7,133 nucleotides of DNA from Pseudomonadota bacterium (lineage in GTDB: Bacteria; Pseudomonadota; Gammaproteobacteria; Xanthomonadales; Xanthomonadaceae). Position numbers and translations under genes: made by a program. Location of the stretch: positions 1-7,133 of the forward strand of contig JAEWFH010000155.1 of assembly GCA_023388955.1 (NCBI GenBank), written 5' to 3'. Below are positions 1 through 5,480 of this stretch, in pieces; the first letter of the stretch is position 1; every line of letters starts with the position of its first letter. Below the pieces are notes generated by a model. It was not told where the DNA came from. It did not search any database and was given only the letters and a program-made list of their open reading frames with translations.

Positions 1-126
1 GACGGTACCCACAAGGTCACCCTCGACAAGGTCATCAAGACCATGCGCGAGACCGGCAACGACATGAAGGACAAGTACAAGGAAACCAGCCGCGGCGGGC
101 TGGCGGTGAACGTCATCGAGTGCTGA
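1..126 (+). CDS. sdaA: L-serine dehydratase (L-serine ammonia-lyase), C-terminal end
   Basis: Frame 1 is open from the window edge to TGA at 124-126 and gives the last 41 residues of a protein whose start lies outside the window. The segment KYKETSRGGLAVN near the end matches the conserved C-terminus of the single-chain, iron-sulfur L-serine dehydratases, which deaminate L-serine to pyruvate and ammonia in the cytosol using an oxygen-sensitive [4Fe-4S] cluster. The final residue is cysteine (ending VIEC). In the structurally studied Legionella enzyme a C-terminal Cys reaches back into the active site and ligates the cluster. The last 14 bp overlap the end of the convergent hom gene. No strong terminator follows; a 6-bp GC hairpin (CGCGCC at 143-148, GGCGCG at 155-160) lies inside hom. 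Identification rests on a short tail but the motif is distinctive. Confidence 0.85.
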   Translation, partial: DGTHKVTLDKVIKTMRETGNDMKDKYKETSRGGLAVNVIEC

Positions 127-1207
127 GCAGGCCTCCGGCCCGCGCGCCGCGACGGGCGCGGACGATCTCCAGCAGGTCGTCCAGCATCGCCGCGGCGGTG
201 ACCTCCGCCCCTGCGCCGGGCCCCTGCAGCACCAGTGGCTGGCACGGATAGCGGTCCGACCAGATCGCCACCCGGTTGTCGCTGCCACTGCCCTGGCACA
301 GCGGGTCGCCCGCTTCCAGCGCTTCCACCCCGACGCGGGCCCCGCCCGGATCGAGCCGGGCCACGTGGCGCAGCTGCCGCTGTGCGGCCCGTGCCGCGGC
401 GTGGCGCGCCCGCAGCGGACCATCCACCGCGGCCAGGCGCTGCGCGACCGGGCCGTCCCGCGGCACCGTCGCCGGCGGTGCCAGCGATTCGACCTGCACC
501 TGCTCCGGTTCCAGCGTGAACCCGGCCGCGCGTCCCAGGATCAGCAGCTTGCGGCGCACGTCCTCGCCCGACAGGTCCTCCAGCGGATCCGGCTCGGTCA
601 GCCCCGCCGCACGCGCCTCCTCCACCAGGGACGAGAACGGGTCGCGACCGTCGTAGTGGTTGAACAGCCAGGCCAGCGAACCGGACAGGACGCCGGCCAC
701 GGCATGGATGCGGTCGCCGCCGGCGCGAAGGCGCCGGATCGCCCGCAGCACCGGGACCCCGGCGCCGACGGTGGCACTGTGGCCGTAGCAGGCACCACCG
801 GCCCGCGCCGCTTCGTCGATCGCCCGCCAGTGCGCGAGCCCGCCGCCCTGGCCCAGCTTGCACGCAGTCACCACGTGGATGCCGGCGGCCAGCCAGCGCG
901 GGTGCCAGCCGGCCACCGTCCCGCTGGCGGTGGCATCGACCACCATGCGGACGCCGACCACGCCCAGCCGCGCCGCGACTTCCTGCAGTGGCAAGGCAAT
1001 CCCCGGCGCGGGCCGGATCGCGTGCCGGGTATTGCCGGCGTGGCACAACTCCAGTGCGGGGCCCGGCTCCTGCCCGTGCAGCCGGTCCAGCCGCGCCAGG
1101 ACCGCGGCGCCGACGTTCCCGGTCCCGAGCAGGACCAGCCGCGCGGGAGGCAGCGGTGCCGGCACGGGCGGCCGGATCCGCCCCACGGCCACGGCGGCGG
1201 CGCTCAC
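113..1207 (-). CDS. hom: Homoserine dehydrogenase, short form without ACT domain
   Basis: This 364-aa protein reduces aspartate-4-semialdehyde to homoserine with NAD(P)H, the branch point to methionine and threonine. Visible are the Rossmann loop GTGNVG (28-33), the VVDATAS strand (89-95), the lysine loop VVTACK (112-117), ATVGAGVPV (145-153), the substrate-region signature GVLSGSLAW (172-180), TEPDPLEDLSGEDVRRKLLIL (204-224) with the expected catalytic Lys at 220, and the C-terminal return strand with SDNRVAIWSDRY and GPGAGAEVTA. The start is GTG at 1207-1205, in a GTGA overlap with the stop of the metB-like gene, so translation is probably coupled; the frame is open further upstream but only as a shadow of metB. 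There is no aspartokinase domain (unlike ThrA/MetL) and no C-terminal ACT domain (unlike about 430-aa forms). The usual Asn of the (A/P)NK loop is Cys116. The 3' end overlaps sdaA by 14 bp. Confidence 0.93.
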   Translation of the reverse strand: MSAAAVAVGRIRPPVPAPLPPARLVLLGTGNVGAAVLARLDRLHGQEPGPALELCHAGNTRHAIRPAPGIALPLQEVAARLGVVGVRMVVDATASGTVAGWHPRWLAAGIHVVTACKLGQGGGLAHWRAIDEAARAGGACYGHSATVGAGVPVLRAIRRLRAGGDRIHAVAGVLSGSLAWLFNHYDGRDPFSSLVEEARAAGLTEPDPLEDLSGEDVRRKLLILGRAAGFTLEPEQVQVESLAPPATVPRDGPVAQRLAAVDGPLRARHAAARAAQRQLRHVARLDPGGARVGVEALEAGDPLCQGSGSDNRVAIWSDRYPCQPLVLQGPGAGAEVTAAAMLDDLLEIVRARRGARAGGLLSTR

Positions 1208-2412
1208 GACCCGGCCCCGGCTGTGCGGGCCGGCGCCACGGCATCCAGCGCGCGCTCCAGCCCCGCTTCCAGGTCGGCCAGCAGGTCGCGCGCATCCTCG
1301 ATCCCGACCGACAGGCGCAGCAGGCCCTCGCCGATGCCGGCGGTGGCGCGGGCCTGCGCGGACATCGCGGCGTGGGTCATGGTCGCCGGGTGCGCGACCA
1401 GGCTCTCCACGCCGCCCAGCGATTCGGCCAGGGTGAACAGGCCGAGCCCGTCCAGGAACGCCGCCACCGCCGGTTGGCCGCCCGCCAGCTCGAGACTGAG
1501 CATGCCGCCGAACCCATGCTGCTGGCGGGCGGCGACGGCATGCCCGCCGTGGCCGGGCAGCCCCGGATAGTGCAGGGCCGAGACCGCCGGATGGCCCTGC
1601 AGCAGGTCCGCGACGGCCCATGCATTCTCCTCGTGCACGCGCAGGCGTGCCCCCAGCGTGCGCAGTCCACGCAAGGTCAGGTGGCTGTCGAACGGCGCCC
1701 CGGTCACGCCCAGGCAGTTCGCCCACCAGGAACACGCCTCATGCACAGCCGGGTCGGCAGCCACCAGCGCACCGCCGACCACGTCGCTGTGGCCATTGAT
1801 GTACTTGGTGGTGGAGTGGACCACCAGGTCGGCGCCGAAGGCAATCGGCTGCTGCAGCAACGGCGACAGGAAGGTGTTGTCGACGGCGACTTTCGCGCCG
1901 ACCGCGTGGGCGGCACCGATGGCGTGGCGCAGGTCGGTGATCCGCAGCAACGGATTGGACGGGGTCTCGATCCATACCAGCGAAGGCGCGCGGGCCAGTG
2001 CGGCAGCCAGCGCCCGTGGATCGTTGAAGTCGACCACCAGCAGTTCGAAGGCCCCGCGCCGCGCCAGCGCGTCGAACAGCCGCCAGCTGCCGCCGTAGGC
2101 ATCGTGCGGCACCACCACCGGCCGGCCGGGTTCGGCCAGCGCGTGCAGGGCCACGGTGACCGCGGCCATGCCGCTGGCGGTCACGATCCCCCCGGCACCG
2201 CCCTCCAGCGAGGCCAGCGCCTCACCCAGCAGGTCGCGGGTGGGGTTGCCGCTACGGGTGTAGTCGTAGCGGCGCGACTGGCCGAGCCCGGCGAAGCTGA
2301 AGTTCGACGACAGCACCAGCGGCGGTACCACAGCACCGTGCTGCGGGTCGCGGTCGATGCCGGCGCGTACCGCGGCGGTGGTGGCCGAAGGAAGCCGGGG
2401 CCCGGCGCTCAT
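1204..2412 (-). CDS. metB: Cystathionine gamma-synthase / O-acylhomoserine sulfhydrylase family PLP enzyme
   Basis: This 402-aa Cys/Met-metabolism PLP enzyme (fold type I) should replace the acyl group of an O-acylhomoserine with cysteine (MetB, giving cystathionine) or with sulfide (MetZ-type, giving homocysteine). Landmarks are YDYTRSGNPT (49-58, phosphate contacts from the partner subunit), TASGMAAV (78-85), ETPSNP (149-154), VDNTF (177-181, Asp178 for the pyridine nitrogen), HSTTKYINGHSD (199-210) with Lys203 as the Schiff-base lysine, and a C-terminal LSVGIED segment. Length is normal for the family. The ATG at 2412 lies in an ATGA overlap with metX and is preceded by a strong GGAGGAGG (2424-2417, 4-nt spacer). 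MetB and MetZ cannot be separated from motifs alone; metB is given as the commoner name for this cluster. A cystathionine beta-lyase or gamma-lyase role is less likely next to metX and hom. Confidence 0.92.
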   Translation of the reverse strand: MSAGPRLPSATTAAVRAGIDRDPQHGAVVPPLVLSSNFSFAGLGQSRRYDYTRSGNPTRDLLGEALASLEGGAGGIVTASGMAAVTVALHALAEPGRPVVVPHDAYGGSWRLFDALARRGAFELLVVDFNDPRALAAALARAPSLVWIETPSNPLLRITDLRHAIGAAHAVGAKVAVDNTFLSPLLQQPIAFGADLVVHSTTKYINGHSDVVGGALVAADPAVHEACSWWANCLGVTGAPFDSHLTLRGLRTLGARLRVHEENAWAVADLLQGHPAVSALHYPGLPGHGGHAVAARQQHGFGGMLSLELAGGQPAVAAFLDGLGLFTLAESLGGVESLVAHPATMTHAAMSAQARATAGIGEGLLRLSVGIEDARDLLADLEAGLERALDAVAPARTAGAGS

Positions 2413-3440
2413 GCCGCCTCCTCCGGCGCCGCGAGCGCTTCGGCCAATACGTTTGCGATCGCCTCGTGTTCGACCAGGAACGCATCGTGGCCGTGCAACG
2501 AGCGCAGCACCCGCAGACTGCAATCGCCGCCCAGCTGCTGTACCAGCGCCAGGGCATCGTCGAGCGGCACCAGCTGGTCTTCCTGGACGGCGACCACGGT
2601 CACCGGAACCCGGATCGCGCACGGGTCGAGCTGCTGCAGGTCGAGGGACTCCGACAGGCGCAGGAAGGCGGTCGGCGTGGTGCTGTCGACATAGTGGTTG
2701 CCGCAGTGGTCGAGGTACTCCTCGGCGTCCACCCGCACCCGGCCGCCGACGACCACCGCGGCACCGAACCGGCGCGCGAACTCGGCTGGCGTCCGGTAGC
2801 CGAGCATCGCCATCTGCCGGGCCAGGGAAAGGCCGTTGCCGTCGTCGCACTGCAGGCTGCCCAGTTGCACCGCACGCCGCTGCAGCGCGCGCCAGGCGCT
2901 GGCCCAGGGATGGGCCCGGTGGACGCCACTGATCGCCACCAGCCGCTGCAGCCTGGCACCGTGCAGCACCGCGAACTGCAGGCCAACCATCGCCCCGTAG
3001 GAGCAGCCGATGAAGGCATGCAGGCCGTCGATGCCGAGGTGGTCGAGCAGGCCCGCGATTGCATCGGCCTGGTCGGCCGGGTCGATCGGCGCATCCAGGC
3101 TCCCGTCGGCCCCGACCCAGTCGATCGAGACCAGGCAATGCCGGGCCGGGTCGAGCACGCGGCCGGCGCCGACCTGCGCCTCCCACCACCCGGCCCCGAG
3201 CGTGCCGGACCCGGCGGCCAGGTGGCGGTCCGCGGAGATCCCCCCCGCAACCAGAACCACCGGCAGCGAGGGATCCCCGAGGCATTGGTAGCGCACCGCC
3301 ACCTCCCGTTCGCCGGCATGGCGCATTGCCAGCCGCAGCGTGCTTTCGCCACGCCGTACCGGCGCGGGCGCGGGCGCGGAGAAGGCCGGCCCGGGAGAGG
3401 CGGGATGGGGATCGGGGAAGCTGGCGGCGTACAGGGTCAT
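2409..3440 (-). CDS. metX: Homoserine O-acyltransferase, MetX type (alpha/beta hydrolase fold)
   Basis: This 343-aa alpha/beta-hydrolase-fold acyltransferase is the first gene of the methionine operon. It is expected to transfer an acetyl or succinyl group from CoA to the homoserine hydroxyl through a serine acyl-enzyme. The visible triad is Ser147 in the nucleophile elbow GCSYGA (145-150), Asp288 in EDQLVP and His318 in HGHDAF (316-321). WWEAQVGAG (85-93) and DPARHCLVSIDWVGADGS (97-114) match the MetX core. It is shorter than the usual 370-390 aa, and the common GGSMGG/GNSMGG elbow is GCSYGA. The acyl donor cannot be read from sequence; some xanthomonad MetX relatives use succinyl-CoA or act on serine. 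Start: ATG at 3440 with a weak GGAC 7 nt upstream, inside a possible sequestering stem; an in-frame GTG at 3485 has no Shine-Dalgarno and is less likely. It lies downstream of the SAM riboswitch. Confidence 0.88.
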   Translation of the reverse strand: MTLYAASFPDPHPASPGPAFSAPAPAPVRRGESTLRLAMRHAGEREVAVRYQCLGDPSLPVVLVAGGISADRHLAAGSGTLGAGWWEAQVGAGRVLDPARHCLVSIDWVGADGSLDAPIDPADQADAIAGLLDHLGIDGLHAFIGCSYGAMVGLQFAVLHGARLQRLVAISGVHRAHPWASAWRALQRRAVQLGSLQCDDGNGLSLARQMAMLGYRTPAEFARRFGAAVVVGGRVRVDAEEYLDHCGNHYVDSTTPTAFLRLSESLDLQQLDPCAIRVPVTVVAVQEDQLVPLDDALALVQQLGGDCSLRVLRSLHGHDAFLVEHEAIANVLAEALAAPEEAA

Positions 3441-3445
3441 GGCGG

Positions 3446-3479
3446 CGTCCGTGGTTGGCGTGGGGCCATCGAGCGGACG
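3446..3479 (-). promoter_or_regulatory. Possible Shine-Dalgarno-sequestering stem (riboswitch expression platform)
   Basis: On the minus strand CGTCCG (3479-3474) can pair with CGGACG (3451-3446), which contains the only Shine-Dalgarno-like GGAC before the metX ATG at 3440. Competing CCACG/CGTGG repeats at 3505-3501, 3499-3495, 3486-3482, 3463-3459 and 3454-3450 could form alternative helices. It is inferred from base complementarity only; no folding was computed. Confidence 0.35.
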
Positions 3480-3503
3480 TGCCACGCGCGAGCACGTGGT
3501 CCA

Positions 3504-3617
3504 CGGCCATCTTCCGGCGCGGGTGCGCCGCAGGAATTGGCACCTTCCCGGCGCAGCTGCGCTCGGTAGGTTGCCCCGGCTTCAAAGGGCCTGTCCCTCC
3601 GCCGGTCTCGATGGTCG
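3504..3617 (-). promoter_or_regulatory. SAM-I (S-box) riboswitch in the leader of the met operon
   Basis: Read on the minus strand, the leader carries the S-box core in order: CGACCATC-GAGA (P1 5' side from 3617), GGAGGGAC (3600-3593), GGGGCAACC (3577-3569), GGTGCCAATTCC (3544-3533) and GGAAGATGG (P1 3' side, ending near 3507). Helices close as expected. P1 is CCATC (3614-3610) with GATGG (3511-3507). P2 is CCGGC (3605-3601) with GCCGG (3580-3576). P3 is ACCT (3571-3568) with AGGT (3545-3542). P4 is CGGCGC (3530-3525) with GCGCCG (3520-3515) around ACCC. SAM-I aptamers bind S-adenosylmethionine and switch off methionine genes. The downstream genes are metX, metB and hom, which fits. No terminator with a U-run is seen before the ATG, so control is probably translational or Rho-dependent. 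Confidence 0.95.
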
Positions 3618-3622
3618 GGCGC

Positions 3623-3652
3623 ATCTTGCGCCCTACCGCCGGAGCCTGTCAA
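3623..3652 (-). promoter_or_regulatory. Probable sigma-70 promoter of the metX-metB-hom operon
   Basis: On the minus strand a perfect -35 TTGACA (3652-3647) is followed after 18 nt by CAAGAT (3628-3623), a 3/6 match to TATAAT. The predicted start near 3616 falls at the first bases of the riboswitch P1 helix, which is the expected architecture and supports the call despite the weak -10. Confidence 0.6.
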
Positions 3653-3675
3653 TCGCTTCATGCGGATAAAGCGAT
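3652..3675. repeat. 7-bp inverted repeat between the divergent met and M23 promoters
   Basis: ATCGCTT (3652-3658) and AAGCGAT (3669-3675) form a perfect 7-bp inverted repeat with 10 nt between the arms. It abuts the met -35 hexamer in the only AT-richer stretch of the intergenic region. It could be an operator shared by the divergent genes; no known site (MetJ, MetR or Clp consensus) is recognised. Confidence 0.4.
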
Positions 3676-3685
3676 GCAATTAAAT
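3657..3685 (+). promoter_or_regulatory. Weak candidate promoter for the M23 peptidase gene
   Basis: TTCATG (3657-3662) and TTAAAT (3680-3685), 17 nt apart, give a poor -35 and a moderate -10. Alternatively TAGACT (3728-3733) lies 7 nt before the ATG, which would give a nearly leaderless transcript and fit the lack of a Shine-Dalgarno. The two cannot be separated by eye. Confidence 0.25.
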
Positions 3686-3740
3686 CACCCAGCCGACCTC
3701 GCCCACCACGGGAACGCGCATCGCCCCTAGACTCGGGCCA

Positions 3741-4649
3741 ATGCCGCCCCGTCCCGACCATCGCTGCCCCGGATCCCTGCGTCGCCGCACCGCCGGCATG
3801 CTCGTGGCCATGCTGGCCCTGGCGACCTGGCTGCCGCCGCACCTGCAGCCCGCATGGGCCGCGACGCCCGCCCGCACGTCCTCCGCGGCACCGGCACACA
3901 TCGCCACCCTGCGGGTGGAAGACCAGGGCGGGCGCTGGCTGGTCTGGGCGGACAACCAGCTGGCCGGTCCGGCGGAGGTGCTGGTGGATTTCACCGAGTC
4001 GCGCAACGTCCGCGCCCGACCGGCACTTCCGGCCCGGGCCACGCTGCCTGCCGGGGGAAGCCGGGTCGTCAGCGTGGTGGAACAGGGTGACGGTCCCGGC
4101 GAACCCCGGTTCCGCCTGCAGGTCCGCAGCCTGCCCGGCGCACCCGGCACGCAACCCGAAAACCCGCTGTACCGGTTCCCGCTGGCGGACGGGTCGGCCC
4201 GCGTGGACCAGGGCTACGGCGGCAGCTTCAGCCACCAGGACGCGGAGAACCGCTACGCCCTGGACCTGGCGGTCCCGCAAGGCACCCCTGTACTGGCGGC
4301 ACGCGACGGCCTGGTGATGCAGGTCGATGCCTCGCACCGCGGCGACGGCGGAGCGGCAGGCGGTGCCAGCGGCAACTTCGTCCGCGTGCTCCACCGCGAC
4401 GGCAGCATGGCGCTGTACGCACACCTGCAGCCAGGCGGCGTGCTGGTGACGCCCGGCCGGGAGGTGCGCGCGGGGGACCGGATCGGCCTGTCGGGCGATA
4501 CCGGTTACACCACCGGCCCGCACCTGCACTTCGCGGTGCAGGTCAACCGGGGAATGCAGCTGGCCTCGATCCCGTTCCGCATGGACGGCCTGCCCGTTGG
4601 CGGGCAGGCGGCGGCAGGCGAACGGCTCAGAACGCGTTCGGGCCCTTGA
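3741..4649 (+). CDS. Secreted M23-family (LytM-like) peptidoglycan metallopeptidase
   Basis: This 302-aa protein is predicted to be exported and to cut peptide cross-links of murein in the envelope with a zinc-dependent M23 domain. Residues 1-40 look like a signal peptide: Arg-rich n-region (RRR, 14-16), hydrophobic LVAMLALATWLPP (21-33) and an AWA site at 38-40. Residues about 52-135 form a beta-rich N-terminal segment without a recognised name. The M23 core follows: FSHQDAENRYALDLAVPQGTP (163-183), AARDGLV (186-192), YAHLQPGG (226-233; His228) and GDTGYTTGPHLHF (252-264) with the HxH pair His261/His263. The first-ligand motif is not a plain HxxxD: Asp175 is preceded four residues earlier by Arg, and the nearest His is 165. 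The start at 3741 keeps the basic n-region; no good Shine-Dalgarno precedes it. It is divergent from the met operon and overlaps the convergent DUF1521 gene by 23 bp. Confidence 0.85.
   Translation: MPPRPDHRCPGSLRRRTAGMLVAMLALATWLPPHLQPAWAATPARTSSAAPAHIATLRVEDQGGRWLVWADNQLAGPAEVLVDFTESRNVRARPALPARATLPAGGSRVVSVVEQGDGPGEPRFRLQVRSLPGAPGTQPENPLYRFPLADGSARVDQGYGGSFSHQDAENRYALDLAVPQGTPVLAARDGLVMQVDASHRGDGGAAGGASGNFVRVLHRDGSMALYAHLQPGGVLVTPGREVRAGDRIGLSGDTGYTTGPHLHFAVQVNRGMQLASIPFRMDGLPVGGQAAAGERLRTRSGP
4588..4609. terminator. Hairpin likely ending the DUF1521 transcript, inside the M23 gene end
   Basis: GCCTGCCCG (4588-4596) and CGGGCAGGC (4601-4609) form a perfect 9-bp GC stem around a 4-nt loop (TTGG on the + strand). 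It starts 17 nt past the DUF1521 stop on the minus strand, while on the plus strand it lies in the last codons of the M23 gene. There is no T-run on either side, so it is terminator-like rather than a canonical intrinsic terminator. Confidence 0.45.
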
Positions 4650-5406
4650 GGGTGAACTCGAAGTTGACCGGCAGGTTGAGGTTGACCGCCGGCTGCCAGC
4701 CCGCCTCCGCATCCACGTCGGGGCTGCTGGAGAAGCTCACCGACATCAGCCCCTGGAACATCGAAAGCAGGTTGGCGAAGGACTGCAGCGCGCCGAACAG
4801 GGCCTTGTACTGCCCCTGCGCCACGTCCATGCCGTTGAGGCGGTGGTCGGTGAGGTTGATGTACTGCTGGTCCACCACCACGCCCAGCTTGCCGTTGCCG
4901 TCCACGCCCAGGAAGCCGGCGCCGAACGGGTTCTCGCGGATCACGTTGCCGTCGTCGGCGCGCCGTTCGACCGCGGCTGCGTCACTGACGTGGTGGCTGA
5001 CGGCCAGGTCGCCGCGGGTGAACGGGTCCACCCCGGTGACCTGCGTGGTCTGCCCGGTGGTGCCATCGGTGATGGTCACCGTGGAGGCGTAGGTCACCTT
5101 GGCGTTGTCGTGGGCGGGCTTGGTCTGGATGGTGACCTTGGTGCCGTCCTCGAGCTGGAAGGTGGTGTCGCCGTAGAAGTCGAAGGCATGCTTGCCGTCG
5201 ATCGCCACATGCGGGTCGCCCCAGATCCGGTAGTCCTCGCCGCTGGACTTGTTCTTGATGTGGACGGTGCCGGTATCGGTCAGCCGGATGTCGTAGTTCT
5301 GGTTCTCGTAGAAGAACTCGTTGCCCTTCGCCCTGGCCCGGATCGGCCCGTCCAGCGCCTCCGGGTTCACGGTGAGGTTGTCAATCGTGATCTGACTGGC
5401 CTGCAT
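4627..5406 (-). CDS. DUF1521 domain protein with a GDPH putative autocleavage motif
   Basis: This 259-aa protein has no signal peptide or clear membrane segment. From about residue 28 to 185 it resembles DUF1521: NYDIRLTDTGTVHIKNK (37-53), IWGDPHVAIDGK (61-72), FDFYGDTTFQLEDGTKVTIQT (75-95), then a beta-rich region ending near GVDGNGKLGVVVD (167-179). The C-terminal part (about 199-225, KALFGALQSFANLLSMFQGLM in part) is hydrophobic and probably helical. In the Bradyrhizobium type III effector NopE1, DUF1521 cleaves itself at the Asp-Pro bond of a GDPHVD motif when Ca2+ is added. Here the bond would be Asp64-Pro65, with Ala68 where NopE1 has Asp. Asp70, Asp76, Asp80 and Asp169/Asn171 are candidate metal ligands. 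ATG 5406 follows AGGGTGG (5418-5412). The gene is convergent with the M23 gene (23-bp overlap). The biological role is unknown; secretion is not shown by the sequence. Confidence 0.8.
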   Translation of the reverse strand: MQASQITIDNLTVNPEALDGPIRARAKGNEFFYENQNYDIRLTDTGTVHIKNKSSGEDYRIWGDPHVAIDGKHAFDFYGDTTFQLEDGTKVTIQTKPAHDNAKVTYASTVTITDGTTGQTTQVTGVDPFTRGDLAVSHHVSDAAAVERRADDGNVIRENPFGAGFLGVDGNGKLGVVVDQQYINLTDHRLNGMDVAQGQYKALFGALQSFANLLSMFQGLMSVSFSSSPDVDAEAGWQPAVNLNLPVNFEFTLKGPNAF

Positions 5407-5426
5407 GGCATCCACCCTGTTTCCCT

Positions 5427-5451
5427 GTGTCGCCCAAGTAGAGGGCGACAC
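5427..5451. promoter_or_regulatory. Perfect 9-bp inverted repeat bracketing the DUF1521 -10 element (putative operator)
   Basis: GTGTCGCCC (5427-5435) and GGGCGACAC (5443-5451) are perfect inverted arms separated by 7 nt. That 7-nt centre holds the whole -10 hexamer TCTACT of the minus-strand promoter. A dimeric repressor bound here would cover the -10 directly. The regulator is not identified; it is not a PIP box, CIRCE, LexA or Clp consensus. As RNA only part of the repeat would be transcribed, so a DNA site is more likely than a leader hairpin. Confidence 0.6.
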
Positions 5452-5465
5452 GGGCGGAATGCCAA
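5437..5465 (-). promoter_or_regulatory. Probable promoter of the DUF1521 gene
   Basis: On the minus strand TTGGCA (5465-5460, 5/6 to the -35 consensus) and TCTACT (5442-5437, 4/6 to the -10) are exactly 17 nt apart. Transcription would start near 5430, giving a leader of about 24 nt that contains the AGGGTGG ribosome binding site. Confidence 0.55.
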
Positions 5466-5480
5466 CTGGGTCCAGCCCTA

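Noticed and set aside
365..2694. Long plus-strand open frames opposite hom, metB and metX (for example 365-1570 and 988-2694).
   Set aside because: They are antisense shadows expected at 70% GC; translations are low-complexity (Arg, Gln, Pro, Gly) without motifs, while the minus-strand frames carry full enzyme signatures.
3438..3485. Alternative GTG start for metX at 3485.
   Set aside because: No Shine-Dalgarno precedes it, and the extra 15 residues do not look like MetX sequence; ATG 3440 fits better, though this is not decisive.
1204..3624. A single 806-codon minus-strand open frame that could be read as a metB fusion with a long N-terminal domain.
   Set aside because: The part upstream of 2412 is a frame shadow of metX and of the riboswitch; it is Arg/Gly/Pro-rich with no domain character, and metB has its own ATG with a strong Shine-Dalgarno at 2412.
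3441..3740. MetJ-type met boxes (AGACGTCT repeats) in the met promoter region.
   Set aside because: No tandem AGACGTCT-like octamers are present; the riboswitch provides the SAM response.
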